Shown: positions 25,948-34,334 of the stretch, piece by piece
Numbering within the stretch: position 1 is the first letter of the stretch
Layout: each line of letters starts with the position of its first letter
Source of the DNA: a virus
DNA length: 39,905 bases
IMG/VR virus record: IMGVR_UViG_3300028840_008048
Location: 1 to 39,905 of that record
Direction: 5' to 3' (one strand)
The notes under the pieces: model-generated
What the model was told of the DNA's origin: nothing
Seen by the model: only the letters and a program-made list of their open reading frames with translations
Database searches by the model: none
Program-made: the position numbers and the translations under genes

Positions 25948-26610
25948 ATGAATAATCTATTAAAATGGAAATCAAAATACGGTAAGATAGGAACAGTTAC
26001 CTACGACGGTAAAGAAGTCATTTACCGCCCAATGACCATGAATGAGCTTGACACATTCTATTCCCTTGTCGGTAAAGTGGAACAAAGTCTGCTTGACGAA
26101 ATGCTGGCTGATATGTGTGTGTTAAATATGAAGAAACCTGCTGATATGCTTAAGCCTGGCAACATATCTTCACTTGCAGATGCCATTCAGAAAGCAAGCC
26201 TTCCGCCTGAAGACGAGCTGAAGAATGAGCTTGAAAAAGAACGGAACGAAGCACACTCACGCGTCACACCTCAGCTGGTTGGAGAAATAATGGCTATACT
26301 CCCCGGCGCCAACCCTGTTGAACTGGCCAACCTCCCTTTCTACAGGCTTAATGAAGTGCGGGCAACAGCATATCTCATTATGGATATGGCTCGTCCTCAG
26401 AATGTTCCTGAGCCCAACTCCGAACCGGCGCCTGGCCGGAGAGGGAACGTTAATACAGATCCGATTGTCCAGTCGGCTCAAAACAAGGCTATGGCTGATT
26501 TAAACGCTGCTTTGAAGAAACCTGTGCCCACACTGGAACAAGCCAAGAAACAAAGAAGTCAGTCTGATATAATCCGTGCTAAAAACAGCAAACTTGAGGA
26601 AAAAATTTGA
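25948..26610 (+). CDS. Tail assembly chaperone-like protein 2
   Basis: A 220-residue protein starting at ATG 25948; the longer in-frame start at 25918 lies inside the terminator stem. The first 90 residues are related to the preceding gene. Then comes a Glu/Lys-rich helix (ELKNELEKERNEAHSR), a helical section VGEIMAILPGANPVELANLPFYRLNEVRATAYLI, and a polar, probably disordered tail. Its TGA overlaps the TTG start of the giant gene by four bases, so the two are made together, which supports a chaperone role for the giant protein. Confidence 0.78.
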   Translation: MNNLLKWKSKYGKIGTVTYDGKEVIYRPMTMNELDTFYSLVGKVEQSLLDEMLADMCVLNMKKPADMLKPGNISSLADAIQKASLPPEDELKNELEKERNEAHSRVTPQLVGEIMAILPGANPVELANLPFYRLNEVRATAYLIMDMARPQNVPEPNSEPAPGRRGNVNTDPIVQSAQNKAMADLNAALKKPVPTLEQAKKQRSQSDIIRAKNSKLEEKI

Positions 26611-29600
26611 ACCAAAATCCAGTCCCACCTGAAGAAGAACAGGAACAGACAGCCGGTGGTATGTTCAAAACCCTGGCTGCCGGAATGCTGCTCTTTGCAG
26701 TAGGATCCATGATGCAGGGCGGCATCCGCAAGGCACTCGGCAAGGGTGTCACCCGGATGCTTCCTAAGAAATGGGCTGCACGCGCAACTAATTATGCCCG
26801 GGAAGCTGGTCGTATCAGCGCAAAAGGCGCTGTCCAGACCCGGTTTATGGATGCCGTTATCACATCCCATCCTCTTGCAGAAACAGTGACCCGCGGCTGG
26901 GGCAAATTCATACAGCCATTCCGGGGTGCGCTCGGAGACATCAGAAGGGGCCTCAAGTCTCAAGGTCTTAAGATAGAGCAGACAGCACATGGGCCCATGG
27001 CCAATCTAAAGGCCATGTCCAATCCAGCCAGATGGAAATATATCCATCAAATGGCCGCCACACCCAAGGGATGGAAAGCGGGCGTTGGTGTTATGGAAGA
27101 ATGGGCTCGCCGGTATATCGGCATGTCCATGACCTTCTACGGAGTTGATAGACTCACTCGTGGTCACCTGACAAAAGACCCTTCAGATAATTATAACCCA
27201 CCTCCTATATGGAATGTCCCTGCGCTTGCCGCTGACTATGCTAAATTCACGGTTAAGTGGATGCCTCAAGACCTGTTATTCTCGGGTGCTACCAGACTTG
27301 TCTCTGGAGGCTTTTTGCCTGCGCTGGTCGGTAAAGGTGTTGGAAAAGTCCTCGAACCCCATGCCGCTTCCATCAACCGATCTATCGCTGCCCTCAAGAA
27401 ATTTAGGATGCCTAAGGGCGCTGTCAGCGATCTAATGCAGGAAGTCCGCGGAATCGGCCGCGGAGTGGCAGCTGTCGGGAGCTATGTCAACTCAGGTAAG
27501 ATGGCACCTGTTGCACACAAGGTTGTGCGGTCAGGCGACAAATTCACCTATCGTCCTACCAGTGCAGCTGAAAGAACCCGGGCAGTCAAGAACAACTGGT
27601 TTGTAATGAAAAGCCTTTTCCGGACTGCCTTCCATAATAAAAAGTCGGCACAAAGCCTGGCTTCGCAATCTCCCGCTGCAGATGTGTTTAGGCAGATAAA
27701 TACCTTGGTCAACCAAGCAGGTGATCTATCTGCAGCAAGAGATATGCCTTTTTCAACAGCTTCCGTCACTCAGCCGATTGAAGCACTCATCAGGCAGGCT
27801 CAGGTAAAACCAAAAGGATCTCTTATTGCCGAAGCGCTTAGATGGAAACATGCTCGCATAGGTAAAAAGAATGCTGAGAAATTCATGCTGGAGGCATTCG
27901 GGTCCCAGAACCTTGAGCGGCTTGGTTCAAAACAATGGCGGGAACACCTTGCTGCTTACATGAAGGGCACGAAAGACATGATCAAAGGCGATGATCCTGT
28001 CTTTGAAATGGTGTCCCGGGCAATGAATAAAGTATACTTGGGCGGAGGCATATACCGGTCTGCCGGTAGAGGTGCCGCTACCATGAATCTTGGCAGGATG
28101 AAACCACTTGCACTTGCCAAGACAGCAGTCAAATTCGGTCTGCACATTCCCGGTGCCAATAAGCTGACCTTCGGAGGACTGCTTAAGCTGGATAATCTGC
28201 TTAACAGGAAGTCTAAACAGTTCGCTAATTATATGCTGCGGCAAGGGGAAGTGACTTATGCTCCTAATCCAATAAGCAAGAAATACATGGCTCTGACAAG
28301 CAATCCATCTACCATGGATACTACTCAGATGAAGATGGCTGGTTTTATAAATGGAGAAGCCGTTTTCTTTAGAGATGGACAGTGGAATGTAATTTCCGGA
28401 AAGGGACAGCATGGTTGGGAGCGATGGAAGGGCGGTAACGGAATAGAAATGAGCCTTATTCCTGAACAGCCCGGAGGCGACCTGCATTATCACATTGATC
28501 TTATCTCCGGCAGGCTTGAGAAGAATATAGAAGATCTCAGGGATCGCGGTGTTGTTGGAAAGAATCCATCTAAGCTCAAGAAGTTCTTTATGAACCAGGA
28601 AATAGGTTATCATGGAAATGAGCGTCATCCTTCTTTCCTTAAGATAATGATGGACAAGCTACGTATGCACACCGGCCGGAATCTGGGTGGCAATCCTGAG
28701 ATCCCGTTTCTGAGCCCCAAGGGTAATGTATTTGAAAAAGAACTTTACGATGAGCATATAAAAAAGAACCTTCTAGGAAAAGACTTCAGACTAAAAACGC
28801 GGTCTGCAATGGGTTTCCTCAGCCACTTATACGAGCGGACTTCGAGTGAGGCATATATAAGCATATTCAGGAACCTGGATAAGCTTGCCAATGCATCGAA
28901 TACACTTATTAGAGGCCGTGAATTCGGCGGTAAGAAATACGCTGATATGTTGCGTATGATGACAAATGAAGACTCGCTTATTAAATACGCTGAAGACTAT
29001 CTTAGTGTTAACCAAATCGCCGTTAAGCCCTGGTATTCTGAAGTGCGAAATGTGCTGGCAGATGTACATCTTAACAGAAAAACTGCGCTGACCAAGACAT
29101 ACGGCAAGGCATCCACAAATCTGACAGGCGCCGACCAGCTGCGCAAAATGTATCTTATGGATATGTTATCGGGCATAGACAAAGCGGGAACAGGAGCAAT
29201 AGAAAGCTCATTTAAACAGGTTACCGATGATATTTTAAAGACAGGTATTATTGGCGCAGACGAAGAAGTGTTCCTGAAGTCAATGGATTTGTGGAGCCAG
29301 ATAGTAGGATTCCGCGGTGCCTCTGCCAAGTCCGAGCGGTCTATAGGTCAATGGCTTATGAAAGGAACTAATGTCGCGGATGATTCTCCTGAAGCCGTTA
29401 CTGAGCTGATTAGATTCCTGGGCTTTGAAAAGAGAAAAGATCTCGGTATGCTTGCCGAGGCTATGAATATAAAGGGTCGCGGGCACTTTAGTTCATATAG
29501 GAACTATACACATAAGGGTGCCGAGGCCATCGCCAATGTCCCATTTGTAGTTACATCCAAGGACATTCCTCTCCTTGCTACAGAGGGTGAATCTCTTACT

Positions 29601-32600
29601 ATCTTACAGGATCTTAAGAAATTCTTACCCACCCGCCACGGTGGAAAACTCCGGTTGCCCATTAAAGACATCATCAAAGAGCGCCATGCTCAGACTCCAA
29701 GTGAAACTGTCATGGACTCTATTATGGACGAAGTGACTTTATTCAATCCCGTCAGCGGAAAGAGCGTCGCTGCCGGATATATGATGGGCAGGTTGTTTGA
29801 TGTGCTCGAACAGATGCCTGTTGTTGGACCTGCTCTTGCATTTAATAAGACAAGATATAATACTCCTGGCAAGATGCTGTGGGGAGGCATAGGGAAACGG
29901 GTTCTCCAGGCAGGCGCTGCAGTCGCAGGATGGCAGGCGCTTGATACTGCTATAGATGAAAATCCTCTATTTTCTGGCACTATGCTTGACGAGGGTCTTA
30001 ATGTTGCTATTGCAGAGCAAGCTGCTAAGGTGCGTCTTGCGGGCGCACGGCTTGCTGATATAACAGGTGTTACCAAAGGCATGAAATATATTGAAGGTCT
30101 TATGCCCGGGTCATCTACATTCATTCCAGGTGCGTTTGCAGGAGCTCTACTCACGCGTAACCGCGGTGTCGGCAGTATGTTAATGGGAGGACTCGCAGGC
30201 GGATTTGGAAACAGATTCGTTAGTGCAATGGTGCCTTATCCGGACTTTACCAAGAGTTATAAAGAATTACGGGAAGAATATTCAGGACGCAGACGAGTAC
30301 CAATTGGTCAGGGTGCTTATATGTTCGGGCGTGATCCCATGATAGGTGGTAATGTAGACCGCTATGGTGCAAACTGGTTCCACAGAATTAAGTCGCAATA
30401 CCAATATACTCCGGATGCTTTCGGGTCCAAGTGGGAAGCACTTGCCTACAAACCATTCCCTATTGTTGATGTTAATCCATTTGCTTTCCTGCTCGGCGAT
30501 CCATACCATTATGAGAAATGTGTAGAAGAAAATACTCTTATTAAGACGGCTATCCATGGCTTGAAAAAGGTCAAAGATATTAAGAAAGGCGATATCATAC
30601 GGACCCACGACAATAAATGTAAACAGGTGGAGGAGAAATGGACATCAGCGTCTGACCAGATGGTTTCGATACAATCTTCACTTAGTCATATAGATAGTTT
30701 AACAACATCAGAACACAAATACCTTGTATATCAATCTGTGTCATGTTCCAAAAGAAAGAACAGGATATCATATTGTTTTCCAAAAACATGGAATAGGTGT
30801 AAAACATGCAAAGATAAACAACCTGTCGAATTAAAATGGATTAGAGCAGATGAAATAAAACTTGGAGATTTTTTAGCATACCCCATTCCTAATTTTATAA
30901 ACTGGGATGGAGATAGATTCTTATCATTCAAAGACGAGAAAACATCCTCTAGATTAGATGCCGCCGAACTTATACCCACAAGAGTATATAAAGACGATGG
31001 TCTCATCGACCTATTTAGATTATTTGGATATTATTGTGCAGAAGGACATATACAAAGAGGTTGTGTTTGCTTTTCGTTTGCTTACAAAGAAAGAAACACT
31101 TGGTCAAAAGATGTCAAAAACATAGTAAATAACATATTCCCTAATGTAAATATTACTATCAAAAATGAGAAAGAAAAAGGAACATCCAAAGTTTACATAT
31201 CAAACTCCGTCTTATGGAGAGCATTTAGAAAGTTTGGGAAGAAGGAACATAAACATATGCTCTATATAGACATGAGAAGAGATGAGGCGGTTGAATTTAT
31301 AAGAGGTGTTTTCAGAGGAGACGGTTCTTTTACCAAAGGAAGAAACCAACTCAATATAGCAAATACCAGCTTGGAGCTAATTCAACAATGCAGAGATATT
31401 CTTCTTGGTCTTAACATCTTCAGTTCGATATACAAAAGAGAAGGAAAAACACGGTATCACAAAACATTCAAAAAGAATATAACAGAAAAAGATTCGTATT
31501 TGCTTAACGTTGCAGGAAAAGATTGCATTTTATTTAAAAAACTTATAGACACTAACGGTGAAGCATTTAAAGAAAATCCATCTCGGTCTCATTTCTTCCA
31601 GAACGGTTATGTTTTTTCGAAAGTAACTAAGATAGAGTCTCTGACAGGAGAATACAATATAGTTGACTTAAAAGTAAAGGATTCACACAGCTTCTGTGGA
31701 GTCGGCGCTGTTTATCATAACACCCATTATCAGACGAGGCCATACGCGCTCAGTTCCAGACCATTCGACGAAGTGCCTCTGCTTGGTCCTTTCATTGCAA
31801 ATACAGTAGGACGACTTATAAAACCAACCCGCAGAATGCATTCTGAAGAGTTGGAGAATATGATAAATGAAGATACTCAATTTGTTAATCCCATGGCCGG
31901 TGCTAATCCTGCGCGCGGCGGATCCGGTGCATCGGGATCGGGCATACGAACTCCTTCGCTCTACAGATCCCCTATATCGCCTTACAGCCGTCAGCAGGTG
32001 CTTAGTGAAATGATGTACCGTGGGTTTATGGAACCAACCGGTCTGCCGGGTTTCTTAACCGAGACTGCGCTTGGTGGAGTACCCTTTGCAGGTGAAGATG
32101 TCCTTGCCGAAGCATCACCGCTAACCAGCGCAAATAGAACATATTGGAATCTGCAGTTAGGTGACTTTCCTATGGGAATGGGCGAGGCAATGCGGCGGGT
32201 CGCTCCCAAAGAGCGACTTGCCAAAAGTTATAACCCGCTTAAGAACAGGATAGCTCACTGGCTACGTATGGAAGAAGATGATACTTACCCAAATTTCAGC
32301 CTCGGTGATCCCTATACCGCTGTAGTAGCGGGTGAAGAGAGATTACCTGGATCGATGTATGAAAGTTTGTGGAACGTACGGCATTCATTCCCAGGTAGTG
32401 CATCTATGCTTGGTAAGTCCCTCCACGAACAGATAGAACATTTCATGGGTGTAGCAGATAGAGCTACACTTGCTGAAGAAGATATAATGGAAGAAGGTAC
32501 CGCCATCCACCAATCTGTCCAGAACATGCTTGTTAACGCAAATATGGCTGATAAAATCGAAGCGCATGTTTATGATCCGCGGGCAGATATAGGTGGTTAT

Positions 32601-34334
32601 GTTGATGCTATTTTACGAGGCGGTGTGGTCGGCTCGGGTAAAAGTGCTCTGGAAATCAAAAGCGTGTCTGCCGATTCAATGTCACGGCTGACCAAACCTC
32701 GATTTACCCACAGGTCTCAGCTGAATAACTATCTGAAACAGCTTGGCATGTGGCAAGGGGGCATTCTCTATGTTGCGCGGGAAGACCCGCGCATGACCAA
32801 GTACTTTCCCGTCAAATACTCTGAAGAACTGGAAGAATTCAACATGCAGCGGCTGCACCAGGCCCGCGAGATCGCAGGAACACTATTCTCACAAGGCCTC
32901 GGCTACCACGGTGGAGAAAGCTACTCTCGATTGGATAGACTGCGGATTCTGAGTGACGTAGCTCCTAGTTCAAAGTCATATAAAACTGAGCTGGCAAATG
33001 TCCGTGCGCAAATACGTGCAGGCATGATAAACGAAGCAGGTCTCGAAGAATTCAAGAATATCCAGAAGAATAGAAACGTGAGCATGCAACAGGTCCAAAT
33101 GTATCCACATCGCTTTCTCAATGGTGGGATAACACATCCTGATCCCAGATATCAATTGCTGTCCCAGAACGAGAATATTAAAGCTGCTGCCGAATACAAT
33201 ATATTTGAGAGAACAGTCGGCGCAGGCTGGGAGAAATTTCTGTCCTTAAATAGTCCTCTCCACACAAAATTGTTACAATACAGAACGCCAATCCAGCAAT
33301 ATCAGAAGAGGGTGCTTGAGATGCAGGACTTCACCAGGTGGAAAAACCCTGTGCAGAACTTCTTGGGTCCATACGCATACGGATTACGTGGCGCAACTGA
33401 TCCTATCCAAGGAGGACTATCAGGTGCAGTGGGTGGATTCCTGCTTGGTGGTCCTTTTGGTGCTGCTGTCGGTGGACTAGGTATGGCTGCCTATGGAGGG
33501 CTTCATGGAATCTATAGAGGTGTTACCGGAACACAATACATCCCAAAGAGGGTCCAGGAACACAGAGAGCAGATGGAATATTGGGATAAAATGAAGTATA
33601 TCAAAGCCCATCGGTTATATGAGCAGACAGGCGAGCGGGAATATGATCAGGAAATGAGCGAGACTATGATTGGTATAGATCCTTTTGCGTCCGGCAGAGA
33701 TGTCTTTTCCAATATGTATCGCGCTACTCCTACTGACGAGCGACCTTATCTCTTTGCATTCATGGGTGAAACAGATTCCGGCAACCGTGAAGCTATTTCA
33801 AAAATGGTATCTCCGGGCGTGCGGAGGGTGCTTGAATCACGGTGGGGAACCAGCGATGCCAAGGCCCGCCAGAACCAGCGGGACTACGAGAAGTCGGCTG
33901 AACTGGCTAACTTCTTTGGAGACCATTATCTCCCTCCACCCGAGTGGGTCGGATGGGGAAGCGAAGTTGATCTGGCTGATGTGCAGTTAAAGACAATGCG
34001 CCGGGAGGGGCTGGATGCTCACCGGGCCGGATTGGGCTATAGAGACCAGGAGCGAAAGGTAAGAATGTCGCCTTACATCCCGGGTCCCATTGATATCCGG
34101 GAAAGCAACGACGAAACCCCTGATTTCTCGCGGATGAACAGATCCAGCGTGCAGTCGGCTATACGGAATCTTATTCGGCAGTCAGGGCTGTCCGGCGGAG
34201 TTAATGTGTCTGTCATCCAAGGAGCACCTGAGGATATTGTGGTTAATCTGAACGTTTCGCGTAACCCGCGCGAGAACATGGAATCGTTTATGAATGCATC
34301 TTATGGTATGATGAAGGTAATGAGGGCACTGTAA
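26607..34334 (+). CDS. Giant tape-measure-position protein with RecB-like nuclease domain and intein
   Basis: 2575 codons, starting at TTG 26607 (GAGGA upstream); 2174 residues after loss of the intein at residues 1305-1705. It occupies the tape measure position. Seen: a hydrophobic N-terminal segment (FKTLAAGMLLFAVGSMM, about 20-37), basic helical regions, and two glycine-zipper-like hydrophobic stretches (about 1174-1211 and 2268-2305) like those of ejected, membrane-inserting phage proteins. Residues of about 1945-2070 carry a PD-(D/E)XK nuclease signature of RecB/Cas4 type: GTAIH (His1968), GYVDAIL (Asp2000), LEIKS (Glu2016, Lys2018), then QLNNYLKQLG matching the QxxxY motif. A nuclease inside a tape-measure-like protein is unusual. 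The enzyme activity is predicted from motifs only. The next gene overlaps by one base. Confidence 0.85.
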   Translation: MNQNPVPPEEEQEQTAGGMFKTLAAGMLLFAVGSMMQGGIRKALGKGVTRMLPKKWAARATNYAREAGRISAKGAVQTRFMDAVITSHPLAETVTRGWGKFIQPFRGALGDIRRGLKSQGLKIEQTAHGPMANLKAMSNPARWKYIHQMAATPKGWKAGVGVMEEWARRYIGMSMTFYGVDRLTRGHLTKDPSDNYNPPPIWNVPALAADYAKFTVKWMPQDLLFSGATRLVSGGFLPALVGKGVGKVLEPHAASINRSIAALKKFRMPKGAVSDLMQEVRGIGRGVAAVGSYVNSGKMAPVAHKVVRSGDKFTYRPTSAAERTRAVKNNWFVMKSLFRTAFHNKKSAQSLASQSPAADVFRQINTLVNQAGDLSAARDMPFSTASVTQPIEALIRQAQVKPKGSLIAEALRWKHARIGKKNAEKFMLEAFGSQNLERLGSKQWREHLAAYMKGTKDMIKGDDPVFEMVSRAMNKVYLGGGIYRSAGRGAATMNLGRMKPLALAKTAVKFGLHIPGANKLTFGGLLKLDNLLNRKSKQFANYMLRQGEVTYAPNPISKKYMALTSNPSTMDTTQMKMAGFINGEAVFFRDGQWNVISGKGQHGWERWKGGNGIEMSLIPEQPGGDLHYHIDLISGRLEKNIEDLRDRGVVGKNPSKLKKFFMNQEIGYHGNERHPSFLKIMMDKLRMHTGRNLGGNPEIPFLSPKGNVFEKELYDEHIKKNLLGKDFRLKTRSAMGFLSHLYERTSSEAYISIFRNLDKLANASNTLIRGREFGGKKYADMLRMMTNEDSLIKYAEDYLSVNQIAVKPWYSEVRNVLADVHLNRKTALTKTYGKASTNLTGADQLRKMYLMDMLSGIDKAGTGAIESSFKQVTDDILKTGIIGADEEVFLKSMDLWSQIVGFRGASAKSERSIGQWLMKGTNVADDSPEAVTELIRFLGFEKRKDLGMLAEAMNIKGRGHFSSYRNYTHKGAEAIANVPFVVTSKDIPLLATEGESLTILQDLKKFLPTRHGGKLRLPIKDIIKERHAQTPSETVMDSIMDEVTLFNPVSGKSVAAGYMMGRLFDVLEQMPVVGPALAFNKTRYNTPGKMLWGGIGKRVLQAGAAVAGWQALDTAIDENPLFSGTMLDEGLNVAIAEQAAKVRLAGARLADITGVTKGMKYIEGLMPGSSTFIPGAFAGALLTRNRGVGSMLMGGLAGGFGNRFVSAMVPYPDFTKSYKELREEYSGRRRVPIGQGAYMFGRDPMIGGNVDRYGANWFHRIKSQYQYTPDAFGSKWEALAYKPFPIVDVNPFAFLLGDPYHYEKCVEENTLIKTAIHGLKKVKDIKKGDIIRTHDNKCKQVEEKWTSASDQMVSIQSSLSHIDSLTTSEHKYLVYQSVSCSKRKNRISYCFPKTWNRCKTCKDKQPVELKWIRADEIKLGDFLAYPIPNFINWDGDRFLSFKDEKTSSRLDAAELIPTRVYKDDGLIDLFRLFGYYCAEGHIQRGCVCFSFAYKERNTWSKDVKNIVNNIFPNVNITIKNEKEKGTSKVYISNSVLWRAFRKFGKKEHKHMLYIDMRRDEAVEFIRGVFRGDGSFTKGRNQLNIANTSLELIQQCRDILLGLNIFSSIYKREGKTRYHKTFKKNITEKDSYLLNVAGKDCILFKKLIDTNGEAFKENPSRSHFFQNGYVFSKVTKIESLTGEYNIVDLKVKDSHSFCGVGAVYHNTHYQTRPYALSSRPFDEVPLLGPFIANTVGRLIKPTRRMHSEELENMINEDTQFVNPMAGANPARGGSGASGSGIRTPSLYRSPISPYSRQQVLSEMMYRGFMEPTGLPGFLTETALGGVPFAGEDVLAEASPLTSANRTYWNLQLGDFPMGMGEAMRRVAPKERLAKSYNPLKNRIAHWLRMEEDDTYPNFSLGDPYTAVVAGEERLPGSMYESLWNVRHSFPGSASMLGKSLHEQIEHFMGVADRATLAEEDIMEEGTAIHQSVQNMLVNANMADKIEAHVYDPRADIGGYVDAILRGGVVGSGKSALEIKSVSADSMSRLTKPRFTHRSQLNNYLKQLGMWQGGILYVAREDPRMTKYFPVKYSEELEEFNMQRLHQAREIAGTLFSQGLGYHGGESYSRLDRLRILSDVAPSSKSYKTELANVRAQIRAGMINEAGLEEFKNIQKNRNVSMQQVQMYPHRFLNGGITHPDPRYQLLSQNENIKAAAEYNIFERTVGAGWEKFLSLNSPLHTKLLQYRTPIQQYQKRVLEMQDFTRWKNPVQNFLGPYAYGLRGATDPIQGGLSGAVGGFLLGGPFGAAVGGLGMAAYGGLHGIYRGVTGTQYIPKRVQEHREQMEYWDKMKYIKAHRLYEQTGEREYDQEMSETMIGIDPFASGRDVFSNMYRATPTDERPYLFAFMGETDSGNREAISKMVSPGVRRVLESRWGTSDAKARQNQRDYEKSAELANFFGDHYLPPPEWVGWGSEVDLADVQLKTMRREGLDAHRAGLGYRDQERKVRMSPYIPGPIDIRESNDETPDFSRMNRSSVQSAIRNLIRQSGLSGGVNVSVIQGAPEDIVVNLNVSRNPRENMESFMNASYGMMKVMRAL
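30519..31721 (+). mobile_element. Intein with LAGLIDADG endonuclease in the giant protein
   Basis: A 401-residue in-frame intein, residues 1305-1705 of the ORF. It begins with Cys (CVEENTLIKT, block A), has TTSEHKYL (block B, about residue 1366), LAGLIDADG motifs LFGYYCAEG (about 1470) and IRGVFRGDGSF (about 1565), then YNIVDLKVKDSHSF (block F) and ends VYHN before Thr (block G). Splicing would join HYEK to THYQTRP. All catalytic positions for self-splicing (Cys1, TxxH, terminal His-Asn, Thr+1) are present. The coding is AT-rich relative to the flanks, which fits a mobile origin. Confidence 0.95.

Noticed and set aside
27927-28628. 233-codon open frame on the minus strand
   Set aside because: It is antisense to the well-supported giant gene, with no start signal or recognisable domain.
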